The notes under the pieces are model-generated. The model was not told where the DNA came from and made no database searches. It was given only the letters and a program-made list of their open reading frames with translations. From Acidimicrobiales bacterium (lineage in GTDB: Bacteria > Actinomycetota > Acidimicrobiia > Acidimicrobiales > Acidimicrobilacustridaceae): a DNA stretch of 6,256 nt. Each line of letters starts with the position of its first letter. Positions within the stretch are counted from its first letter, which is position 1. The position numbers and the translations under genes are program-made. Location: positions 1 to 6,256 of the forward strand of contig JALQSZ010000088.1 in the NCBI GenBank assembly GCA_023264135.1. The letters run 5' to 3'. Positions 1 through 5,720 of the stretch are shown one piece after another.

Positions 1-1
1 G

Positions 2-184
2 TATCGGCAGGCATTTGGAAACGCAAAGGTGTCAATTGGAAAGTCGGATGCTGGCTTCGAAGGTGCGGAACTCTGGATCCTTCCGAATCCAAGTGGACTG
101 AACGCACACGAAACCGTTGCATCGCTTGCAACTTGTTATGGCGAGGCTGCGACTGCAGCCGGAATCAAACGACACCGGTCGTAA
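2..184 (+). CDS. mug: Mug/TDG-type G:T/U mismatch-specific DNA glycosylase, C-terminal 60 residues (5' end outside window)
   Basis: The reading frame is open from base 2 and ends with TAA at 182-184, giving 60 residues. The key signature is LPNPSGLNAH at about bases 80-109, which matches the conserved NPSGL motif of the Mug/TDG uracil-DNA glycosylase family; this loop inserts into the DNA helix and contacts the base opposite the flipped uracil or thymine. The preceding segment (YRQAFGNAKV) and the short helical tail after the motif also fit the C-terminal end of these roughly 170-220 residue proteins. Known family role: excision of uracil or mispaired thymine as the first step of base excision repair in the cytoplasm. 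The catalytic Asn motif (GINPG in E. coli Mug) would lie upstream, outside the window. The gene converges on the SnoaL-like gene with no spacer between the two stop codons. The family call is confident; the substrate range cannot be judged from this fragment. Confidence 0.85.
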   Translation, partial: YRQAFGNAKVSIGKSDAGFEGAELWILPNPSGLNAHETVASLATCYGEAATAAGIKRHRS

Positions 185-191
185 TTACGAC
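178..191. repeat. 14-bp perfect palindrome at the abutting convergent stop codons
   Basis: GTCGTAATTACGAC is its own reverse complement and is centred between bases 184 and 185, exactly where the TAA of mug meets the TAA of the convergent SnoaL-like gene. It arises because both genes end with the codons TCG TAA. As RNA it could fold into a 5-bp stem with an AATT loop on either strand, but no T-tract follows, so it is not a canonical terminator. An 8-bp palindrome, TCCCGGGA, follows directly at 193-200. Any function is conjecture. Confidence 0.6.
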
Positions 192-616
192 ATCCCGGGA
201 AGCGTTCCGCCCGCAGCGATCCATGCACCGAAAACCTGTTCGCCCTCTTTGGGGTTGTACACATCTTCTTGGTACGAGAATTGTCCGTCGCCGGCGTATT
301 CCAAGATCGTGATGCAACTGAATTTGAAGGGTTCGCCGCCAGTTGGGTGAGGCAGAACCTGCCAGGGGTAGTACACGACTCGATTTCCGTTGATCACGAC
401 CCATTCGACAGGAAATTCCATCGAGGATGGGGCTTGAGCCATGACATCGACGATTGCTTTGCGAATTTCTTCGCGACCACGAAAGGTGCCGAGGTGATGC
501 TCGACCCACACTCCGTCAATGGTGTGGAGGTCGGCCCAAGCATTCCAATCGCCGCTGTCGCCAACGGCAACAAAATGTTCGTAGGCGGCTCGAACTTCGT
601 CGGGATGAAAGTCCAC
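185..616 (-). CDS. SnoaL-like / NTF2-fold domain protein (143 aa)
   Basis: The 143-residue protein has the size and pattern of a single NTF2-fold domain: an N-terminal helix with a tryptophan-rich segment (residues 5-35), the G-x-F-R-G-R-E-E-I motif (residues 43-51) common in SnoaL-like proteins, and a C-terminal sheet strand ending in Y-Q-E-D-V-Y-N-P (about 115-122), a pattern I know from actinobacterial members. The family includes polyketide cyclases, ketosteroid isomerase-like enzymes, ring-hydroxylase beta subunits and non-catalytic binding proteins, so the reaction is not predictable. Start: GTG at 616-614, with AGAGGA ending 7 bases upstream and overlapping the TAA (630-628) of the P450 gene. 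The 11-bp gap and this overlap suggest translational coupling and a functional link to the P450. No signal peptide or membrane segment is seen, so it is probably cytoplasmic. The gene is confident; its substrate is unknown. Confidence 0.85.
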   Translation of the reverse strand: MDFHPDEVRAAYEHFVAVGDSGDWNAWADLHTIDGVWVEHHLGTFRGREEIRKAIVDVMAQAPSSMEFPVEWVVINGNRVVYYPWQVLPHPTGGEPFKFSCITILEYAGDGQFSYQEDVYNPKEGEQVFGAWIAAGGTLPGMS

Positions 617-627
617 TGTGCGTCCTC

Positions 628-1821
628 TTAGTTGTTTGGTGTGAACCGGACAGGCATCGACTCTGGGCCGCTAATGAAATTGGAGGCCCGGAAGTCGATG
701 GGTGCAGTGCTTGCGAGTTGAATATCGGGAAGTCGACGAAGAAGTTCTTCGAACATGATCTTCAGCTCAAGTCGGGCAAGTGACGCACCCAAACAAAAGT
801 GGGGCCCAAAACCAAACGCGAGATGTGGATTCGGGTTACGACGAACATCAAGCTGATCGGGCTGGTCGAACATTCGCGAATCGCGATTCGCTGATGGGTA
901 GAACAACATGACCTGGTCGCCTTCGCGGAGCGTTTCGCCATGCAGTTCGACGGGTTTCGTAACGGTTCGAGCCATGTTTTTGATCGGCGACACCCAACGA
1001 AGAAGTTCTTCGACTCCCGTTTCAATGAGTTCAGGCTGACGTGCGAGGAGGTCTCGTTGCTCGGGGAATTCGAGAAGCGCGAGCATGCCGCAGGTGATCA
1101 CGTGACGGCTGGTTTCATCTCCACCGATCAAAATCAGCAAGGTTTCGCTCACGATTGATTCGTCATCGAGTTTGTGGCCGTCGATCTCTGCATTGACGAG
1201 CGTGCTGATGAGGTCGTCTTGTGGGGGCCGCGAGCGACGGTCAGCGATCACGCGTAGTTGGTACTCACGAAATTCGATACCGGCGTTCATCGCTGCGAGT
1301 TGCACTTCAGGAGTTGGTGTTCCTGTGGTGCCCCGGATCATGTCGTCGGACCATCGCAGGAGGTCGTCATAGGCGTCGGGCTCGAAGCCCAACATGTCGG
1401 CAATGAGCAAGAGGGGGAGCGGTGCGGCGATATCCCAAACGAAATCACATTCGCCCTTCGCGGAAACTTTGTCGATAAGCGAGATGCAAATGTTGCGGAT
1501 GGTCTCTGCGTGGCCTTGCACCTTCTTGGGCGTGAACCCTCGATTCACAAGCGAGCGCCTGCGTTGATGTTCGGGATTGTCCATCGAAATCATCATCGGT
1601 AGTGGATCGCCATGAGGGCGAGGGGCACGCATTGATGAAAATGTCTTCGCGTCCTTCTCGATCATGAGGACATCGTCGTAACGTGTGATGCCCCACACCT
1701 GATTGCGTTCATCCCAATACGCCGGCGCGTGGTCTCGCATCCACGCCCATTGTTCGAACGGTTGTTGCGCGTACCACTCTCCATCGAGCAGGTCGATGTC
1801 GTCTCGTACCTCGTGTGCCAT
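628..1821 (-). CDS. cytochrome P450, CYP142-like (397 aa)
   Basis: This is a full-length bacterial class I P450. Visible landmarks: substrate-side D-N-P-E-H-x-R-R-R at residues 81-89, the I-helix oxygen-activation motif GGDET at 233-237, the E-x-x-R salt bridge at 272-275 (EELLR), the meander A-N-R-D-S (311-315), and the heme-binding loop FGFGPHFCLG at 336-345 with the thiolate ligand Cys343. The GGDETSRH motif, the segment PIKNMAR and the C-terminal NFISGPESMPVRFTP closely resemble mycobacterial CYP142, which oxidises the terminal carbon of the cholesterol/cholestenone side chain; this resemblance is from memory. It needs external electrons (ferredoxin and reductase), and no such gene is in the window. 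Start: ATG at 1821-1819 with a G-rich GGGGGGAT run 3-10 bases upstream. It lies 72 bp after pirin and 11 bp before the SnoaL-like gene. The P450 call is near certain; a steroid or branched-lipid substrate is an inference. Confidence 0.93.
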   Translation of the reverse strand: MAHEVRDDIDLLDGEWYAQQPFEQWAWMRDHAPAYWDERNQVWGITRYDDVLMIEKDAKTFSSMRAPRPHGDPLPMMISMDNPEHQRRRSLVNRGFTPKKVQGHAETIRNICISLIDKVSAKGECDFVWDIAAPLPLLLIADMLGFEPDAYDDLLRWSDDMIRGTTGTPTPEVQLAAMNAGIEFREYQLRVIADRRSRPPQDDLISTLVNAEIDGHKLDDESIVSETLLILIGGDETSRHVITCGMLALLEFPEQRDLLARQPELIETGVEELLRWVSPIKNMARTVTKPVELHGETLREGDQVMLFYPSANRDSRMFDQPDQLDVRRNPNPHLAFGFGPHFCLGASLARLELKIMFEELLRRLPDIQLASTAPIDFRASNFISGPESMPVRFTPNN

Positions 1822-1893
1822 TGATCCCCCCGGAGCAACTGCGGTGCGTTCTGCGTTGTGGACGCTATCGGTTGAAGCGAGAACCTCGCAGAA

Positions 1894-2913
1894 TCACGTC
1901 GGTTCTTCGAGGCGACCGTCGGGATGAATGGCGAAGCGTTGGCGTCCAGCGTCGTGGACTGGTCCATCGACAGGCCACGGCCATCCACCGAATCCTGTGC
2001 GTTGATAATCAAGAAACGTCTGACGAAGTCCCGCTTCATCGTTCATCACGAACGGACCTTGTTGGGCAACAGGTTCACCGATCGGGCGTCCCTGAAGCAC
2101 AAGGCAGTCAGCTCCACCAGGGGAGTTCAAGGTGATCGATGCCGTCGACCGGAGTACCGATCCGGTGTCGCATTCCAAAAGCGTGTCGCCTAGTTCGACT
2201 CCGACGCCATCGAAGACATACAGCGTGCGGAGAATGTCTGCTGATGAAGAAGCTGGAAGGTCAAGCGTGGTGCCGGGATCAAGATGGAGGTGCCACACCG
2301 CAACTTCTGCCGACGCTTTCGATGCCCACGAATCAGGAGGCGGTGAAAGGGGAGCGGCATCTCCGAATGATCCGGCAATGACGACAACTTCCGTTGCTCG
2401 ACCGAATTCGTCGACATGTCGAACCTTCGGAATGTCGTCTGCCCACAACATGGTGAAGTACGGATCGGACATCTTGTCGGCGGCAGGAAGGTTCAACCAG
2501 ATCTGAAAAAGCTCAAGAGGATTGGGGCCGTGTTGATTTCGCAGCGGCATCATTTCGGAATGCACGATGCCTGATCCGGCCGTGAGCCATTGCACGTCGC
2601 CTTCCCCGAATCTTGCTGTCGCACCAAGAGAGTCGGAGTGGTCGCAGGTGCCTTCGCGTACGTAGGTAATTGTTTCGAATCCGCGATGAGGATGTTGCGG
2701 AAAGCCCGGCACAACTGCGCCGTGGTACATGCGCCAGCCGTCAATGCCTTCGAAGTCCATGCCGATGTTGCGACCCTCGAGCGACGCGTCGGGACCCATC
2801 GCATCGTTTCCGGCGGGGTATTGATCGTCGTGGTGTGCGCAAAAAAGGAACGGATCGATCGTTGGCCAGTGAAGGCCGAGCGGAACCGTTTGGAGAATGA
2901 CGTCGTCAGGCAT
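1894..2913 (-). CDS. pirin family protein (bicupin, 339 aa)
   Basis: The protein carries the pirin N-terminal cupin with the metal ligands in place: H-P-H-R-G-F-E-T at residues 74-81 (His74 and His76) and G-I-V-H-S-E at 115-120 (His118 and Glu120), at the same spacing as the four ligands of human pirin. The C-terminal cupin has the typical G-x-P-I-G-E-P-V at 275-282 followed by QGPFVMN (285-291) and a helix rich in F/Y. At 339 residues it is longer than the usual 230-300, partly from the stretch between metal residues and the second cupin. Known roles of pirins include quercetin 2,3-dioxygenase activity, redox sensing and modulation of central metabolism; which applies here is unknown. Start: ATG at 2913-2911, fixed because an in-frame TGA lies two codons upstream. 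No clear Shine-Dalgarno sequence precedes it. The stop is TGA at 1896-1894. It lies 33 bp after the helicase gene, suggesting read-through transcription. Confidence 0.9.
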   Translation of the reverse strand: MPDDVILQTVPLGLHWPTIDPFLFCAHHDDQYPAGNDAMGPDASLEGRNIGMDFEGIDGWRMYHGAVVPGFPQHPHRGFETITYVREGTCDHSDSLGATARFGEGDVQWLTAGSGIVHSEMMPLRNQHGPNPLELFQIWLNLPAADKMSDPYFTMLWADDIPKVRHVDEFGRATEVVVIAGSFGDAAPLSPPPDSWASKASAEVAVWHLHLDPGTTLDLPASSSADILRTLYVFDGVGVELGDTLLECDTGSVLRSTASITLNSPGGADCLVLQGRPIGEPVAQQGPFVMNDEAGLRQTFLDYQRTGFGGWPWPVDGPVHDAGRQRFAIHPDGRLEEPT

Positions 2914-2946
2914 CGTTCAAGCGTAGAGGCCACGACCTCTCGTTCG

Positions 2947-4677
2947 TCAGCGCTCGAATCGTTGAAAACGCTCGCGACGGGGAACGACTTTGCGGCCCTT
3001 GATGGTGGTCTTCTTCATCGCCCGAATGATGTCGTCGGCCGACTTCTCGGGCACCTCAACAAGCGAGAACTTCTCGGCAATTTCGATCGAACCGATCTGC
3101 TTGCCCGCCAAGCCGGTTTCACCAGTGATCGCGCCCACGAGGTCTCCTGGTCGCACCTGTGATGAGCGCCCGATTGGGAAGTACAAACGGGTCGAGTCGA
3201 CGCCAATCGAGCGGTCTTTGCCCTTCTTGCCCTTTTTGTCTCGGTCGCCACGTTCGTTGCGTCCACCTCGATCGGATCTATCGGAGCGGTCGCCCTTGTC
3301 GCCTTTGCGATCCTTTGGCCGACGAATTTCAACCTCAGGAATTTCAACCTCGTCTTCGGCGCCCGTGGTTGCTTCGTGCGTGAGTTTGACTGCAGCGAGG
3401 GCAACATCAAAGAGATCGAATTCGTCGGTCAGTGACTCAACGATGGTGCGGTAGCGATCGAGGTCGTCGTCGAGAAGTGTCTCTCGCAAGGTTCCCAGCG
3501 TGAGTTCCATGCGTCGATTACGAAGATCGGAAATGGTCGGAACCTTTTCGATCGCAATCTTGTCGCCGGTGACTCGCTGGATGTTTTCCAGCAAGCGGTG
3601 TTCGCGTGGTTCGGCGAGTGTGATGGCAACGCCCTCGCGTCCGGCGCGGCCCACCCGACCGATGCGATGGACATAGGACTCGGGAGCCGACGGAACGTCG
3701 TAGTTGACGACGTGCGTGAGCAGGTCGATGTCGAGGCCTCGGGCCGCGACGTCGGTGGCAATGAGAAGGTCGGCGTTGCCGCTGCGCACTCGCGCCATTA
3801 CGCGATCGCGTCCTTCTTGGTTCATTCCTCCGTGAAGCGCTTCGGCGCGATAACCGCGACCATTGAGCGTCTCGGTGAGTTGATCAACTTCGAGACGCGT
3901 GCGGCAGAACACAATCGCAGCTGCGGGTGCTTCAACATCGAGAATGCGTCCGAGGGCGGCGGGCTTATGTGAGCGCGGCACCATGAATGCGAGTTGGCGG
4001 ACCTTAGGGGCATCACCCTTCGCAACGACGGGGGCTTCAATGCGAATGGTGGTGGGGTTCGAAAGATGACGACGGGCCAGCGACTCGATTCGCTTCGGCA
4101 TCGTCGCGGAGAACAGCATGGTGTGGCGGTTGGTCGGCAACTGGCTGACGATGCGCTCGATGTCGGGCAGGAAGCCCATGTCGAGCATCTCGTCGGCTTC
4201 GTCGAGGACGACCATCGCGATGTCTTTGAGGGGAATGGTGCCGCGCTTGATGTGGTCGACTGCTCGACCGGGCGTCGCAACAACGACATCGACGCCACGA
4301 CTCAATGCTTGAAGTTGCCGGCCGATCGGCTGACCGCCATAGATGGGGAGCACTCGAGCACCAAGCGCGCGGCCGTATTTGTGAACAGCCTCTGACACCT
4401 GCATCGCGAGTTCACGGGTCGGGACAAGGATCAAACCGGTCGGGTTCTTTGATCGGTTGTCGGCATCGAGATGTTCGAGCATCGGGAGCGCAAAGGCCGC
4501 GGTCTTGCCGGTTCCGGTGGCAGCCTGACCCAAGAGATCGTTACCGGCGATCAGCGGCGGGATGGATTCACGCTGAATCGGGGTGGGTTCTTCATAGCCA
4601 AGGCTGGACAATGCGTCGACCAATTCGGGTCGAAGTGCCAGATCGGCGAAGGTGGTGGTGTCGGTCGATTGGTCCAT
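2947..4677 (-). CDS. deaD: DEAD-box ATP-dependent RNA helicase with C-terminal DbpA RNA-binding domain (576 aa)
   Basis: All helicase motifs are present in order: Q motif (Phe10 to Gln35, T-P-I-Q), Walker A AATGTGKT (52-59), PTREL (86-90), GG (114-115), TPGR (135-138), DEAD (159-162), SAT (190-192), IVFCRT (255-260), ATDVAARGLD (307-316) and HRIGRVGRAG (337-346). A linker with acidic (441-450) then Arg/Lys/Asp/Gly-rich sequence (453-490) leads to a DbpA-type RRM (about 496-566). This order matches DeaD/CsdA-like helicases, which unwind structured RNA in ribosome assembly and cold adaptation. The frame opens further upstream (to 4797), but the ATG at 4677-4675 is chosen because AGGAG lies 8 bases before it and the Q motif begins soon after. 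It is the first gene of a four-gene minus-strand run and diverges from DUF3237. An imperfect hairpin in its leader might regulate it. The helicase call is secure; the exact RNA target is not shown. Confidence 0.95.
   Translation of the reverse strand: MDQSTDTTTFADLALRPELVDALSSLGYEEPTPIQRESIPPLIAGNDLLGQAATGTGKTAAFALPMLEHLDADNRSKNPTGLILVPTRELAMQVSEAVHKYGRALGARVLPIYGGQPIGRQLQALSRGVDVVVATPGRAVDHIKRGTIPLKDIAMVVLDEADEMLDMGFLPDIERIVSQLPTNRHTMLFSATMPKRIESLARRHLSNPTTIRIEAPVVAKGDAPKVRQLAFMVPRSHKPAALGRILDVEAPAAAIVFCRTRLEVDQLTETLNGRGYRAEALHGGMNQEGRDRVMARVRSGNADLLIATDVAARGLDIDLLTHVVNYDVPSAPESYVHRIGRVGRAGREGVAITLAEPREHRLLENIQRVTGDKIAIEKVPTISDLRNRRMELTLGTLRETLLDDDLDRYRTIVESLTDEFDLFDVALAAVKLTHEATTGAEDEVEIPEVEIRRPKDRKGDKGDRSDRSDRGGRNERGDRDKKGKKGKDRSIGVDSTRLYFPIGRSSQVRPGDLVGAITGETGLAGKQIGSIEIAEKFSLVEVPEKSADDIIRAMKKTTIKGRKVVPRRERFQRFER
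3324..3353. repeat. 15-bp imperfect tandem duplication inside the helicase linker
   Basis: Two adjacent 15-bp units begin GAATTTCAACCTC at 3324 and 3339 and differ only in their last two bases. Read on the minus strand they encode EVEI-P-EVEI in the acidic part of the helicase linker (residues 443-451). The unit is a multiple of three, so frame is kept. This looks like a recent slippage duplication in a disordered, tolerant segment. Confidence 0.7.
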
Positions 4678-4811
4678 CAGCTGCTCTCCTCGACCGCTCT
4701 GGTCGGCCTCCACGCTCCCACGCCGAGGCCCAGAGAACGAATCGACCCATAGCTCAGGGGCAAAATCCGGGGACGACAGCAGCCAATGGCCGGTCATGGA
4801 ATGATCTCCGG
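4678..4811. promoter_or_regulatory. divergent intergenic region with helicase ribosome-binding site and leader hairpin
   Basis: This 134-bp gap must hold promoters for the helicase (minus) and DUF3237 (plus), but I see no convincing -35/-10 pair for either. On the minus strand, AGGAG at 4690-4686 is a strong Shine-Dalgarno sequence 8 bases before the helicase ATG and decides that start. Just upstream on that strand, CTCTGG at 4697-4702 can pair with CCAGAG at 4730-4735 and GCCTC at 4706-4710 with GAGGC at 4725-4729, giving an 11-bp stem with a 3-base bulge and a 14-base loop ending 6 bases before the ribosome-binding site. This could affect helicase translation or mRNA stability; that is inference. 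Confidence 0.45.
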
Positions 4812-5237
4812 ATGGAACTTCGCCCCTTTGCCACCCTGACGCTCGCTGTCGCCTCCGATGGCCTCTACATGCTCGGCGCGACCCCTGTGGGTACGAGAAT
4901 TGTCCAAGAAATCAGTGAGGCCCGGATCGAAGGCCCACGGCTCTCTGCGAGTCTCGTGGGCCGAGCCGCCGCCGATTGGCTCGCAATCGATGCTCAAGGA
5001 GTCGGCACCTTCGATATCCGCATGACCCTCATGACCGATGACGGCGTGCCCGTGTATCTGGCCTACAAGGGTCGGGCCGATTGGTCCTCGGGAATGGGCA
5101 AGACCCCGGTCTATGTCGGTGCGGAGTTCGAAGCTGGCGACGAGCGGTACCGCTGGCTCAATGCTCTTCATCTCTTTGGTCGCGGCCAGGTCGGCGAGGG
5201 CGGCCGACTGGTCTACGAACTGTACGAACCCGTCTGA
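4812..5237 (+). CDS. DUF3237 family protein (141 aa)
   Basis: The 141-residue product has the pattern of DUF3237: an opening strand (M-E-L-R-P-F-A-T-L-T-L), the G-x-T-P-x-G-x-R-I motif at residues 22-30, E-G-P-R-L at 40-44, A-D-W-L at 54-57, a T-D-D-G turn at 75-78 and a late segment ending R-Y-x-W-L-N (112-117), where members of this family typically have a conserved aromatic W-L-N. The family forms a small beta-barrel and has no settled biochemical role; members occur widely in actinobacterial and proteobacterial catabolic gene clusters. The start is placed at ATG 4812-4814 because similarity begins there; the frame stays open far upstream to 4305, but that stretch is antisense to the helicase and has no family resemblance. 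The ribosome-binding site is weak (TGGA about 11 bases upstream). The stop is TGA at 5235-5237. A luciferase-like gene follows on the same strand after 141 bp. Family call good, function unknown. Confidence 0.82.
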   Translation: MELRPFATLTLAVASDGLYMLGATPVGTRIVQEISEARIEGPRLSASLVGRAAADWLAIDAQGVGTFDIRMTLMTDDGVPVYLAYKGRADWSSGMGKTPVYVGAEFEAGDERYRWLNALHLFGRGQVGEGGRLVYELYEPV

Positions 5238-5254
5238 GCGCAGAACGCGAGACG
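5231..5254 (+). terminator. weak hairpin overlapping the DUF3237 stop codon
   Basis: CGTCT at 5231-5235 pairs with AGACG at 5250-5254, and inside it GCG at 5238-5240 pairs with CGC at 5246-5248, leaving a 5-base loop and a small internal loop. The stop codon lies within the left arm. No T-rich run follows, so this is not a canonical Rho-independent terminator. It may be chance in GC-rich sequence. Confidence 0.2.
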
Positions 5255-5378
5255 ACGCCGGACTCGCAACAACTGAGACCTATGGCACACTTGGCGAGTT
5301 CTGACGGGGGATCGTCGGAACGCTGAAACGTTGATGTTGCGACGGGCTGCGGCTCGTTCGCCGAACCATGGGGGCGTA

Positions 5379-5663
5379 ATGGAATTCGCGATCTTTCTGA
5401 ATGGGTACATCCCGGGACCCGCGGCCCACGACACCAATAAGCAGCATCTGTCGTACATGCGCGAGGCCCAGTACGCGATCTTCGCTGACAAACACAATTG
5501 GAAGTACTGCTGGTTCGGCGAACACCACGCGCTGACCGAGTATTCGCAGTTGTCAGCTCCTGAGGTCATGATCGGCTACGTCGCCGCTCAGACCGACTAC
5601 ATCCATCTCGGAACCGCGATCAACAGCCTTTCGCCCCGCAAAGAGCATCTGCCAGAAGTTTAA
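5379..5663 (+). pseudogene. LLM class (luciferase-like) flavin-dependent monooxygenase, N-terminal fragment cut at the composition junction
   Basis: The first 90 residues fit the luciferase-like monooxygenase family: M-E-F-A-I-F-L-N-G at the start (first beta strand of the TIM barrel), W-F-G-E-H-H at residues 45-50, followed by Y-S-x-L-S-A-P-E and I-H-L-G-T-A-I-N-S-L-S-P (75-86), which is strand 3 in these F420- or FMN-dependent enzymes. Full members are usually 300-400 residues, but this frame ends at TAA 5661-5663 after only 94. In relatives the sequence after PRxxH continues into a long helix with a P-V/A-R-x-A-E-R pattern; here it changes to LPEV and stops, just where the DNA becomes AT-rich. 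Start: ATG at 5379-5381 with GGGGG 4 bases upstream; an in-frame TTG and ATG at 5331 and 5334 would add up to 16 unconserved residues. It lies 141 bp after DUF3237 on the same strand. The native gene is most likely intact in its genome and is broken here by a chimeric join. Confidence 0.8.
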
Positions 5664-5694
5664 TCTGGTCCTCTGAAAGTGATAAGTTTTTCAT
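5620..5694 (-). pseudogene. start of an unidentified gene on the AT-rich side, truncated at the junction
   Basis: On the minus strand an ATG at 5694-5692, 26 bases after the stop of the aldolase-like gene, opens a frame that reads M-K-N-L-S-L-S-E-D-Q-I-K-L-L-A-D-A-L. This looks like a genuine N-terminus with a short amphipathic helix and uses AT-rich codons. After the last listed residues the frame enters the GC-rich DNA antisense to the monooxygenase and stops at TGA 5622-5620. Only the codons from 5694 to about 5643 are likely native. An A-rich stretch with AAGG about 13 bases upstream is a weak ribosome-binding site. Similar short acidic openings are found in small phage and host proteins, but I cannot name a family. 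Confidence 0.4.
5643..5652. other. putative junction between GC-rich and AT-rich DNA
   Basis: Sampled lines count about 62% G+C for 5581-5640 and about 35% for 5701-5760, 5881-5940 and 6181-6240. The plus-strand monooxygenase loses its family pattern after the His codon at 5646-5648. The minus-strand frame starting at 5694 reads naturally as far as D-A-L at about 5641-5649. Thus roughly ten bases near AAGAGCATCT can be assigned to either parent, which fits a microhomology join. Whether it is an assembly or amplification artefact or a true recombination point cannot be decided from one sequence. Confidence 0.6.
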
Positions 5695-5720
5695 AGTTTT
5701 TTGATAACCTTTTTATGTAG

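Noticed and set aside
2925..2940. Hairpin AGAGG/CCTCT between helicase and pirin as a terminator
   Set aside because: A 5-bp stem without a T-run is too weak to call; it could be chance.
2590..3162. 190-codon plus-strand open frame across the pirin and helicase ends
   Set aside because: It is antisense to two well-supported genes, crosses their boundary and has no recognisable motif.
4747..4771. tRNA-like stretch (ATAGCTCAGGGG) resembling a tRNA D-arm
   Set aside because: No acceptor stem, anticodon arm or T-arm can be paired around it; it lies in the divergent intergenic region and is a chance match.
4678..4797. 40-residue N-terminal extension of the helicase
   Set aside because: The internal ATG at 4677 has a strong ribosome-binding site and the Q motif follows it closely, as in other DEAD-box proteins; the extension has no conserved content.
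4305..4811. Long upstream extension of the DUF3237 frame (about 169 more codons)
   Set aside because: It is antisense to the helicase, Arg/Gly-rich as expected for a shadow frame in GC-rich DNA, and shows no domain resemblance.
5651..5669. Inverted repeat CCAGA/TCTGG next to the junction as a terminator or recombination site
   Set aside because: Only 5 bp with a 7-base loop and no T-tract in the right place; on the minus strand it is explained as coding for D-Q-I-K-L-L.
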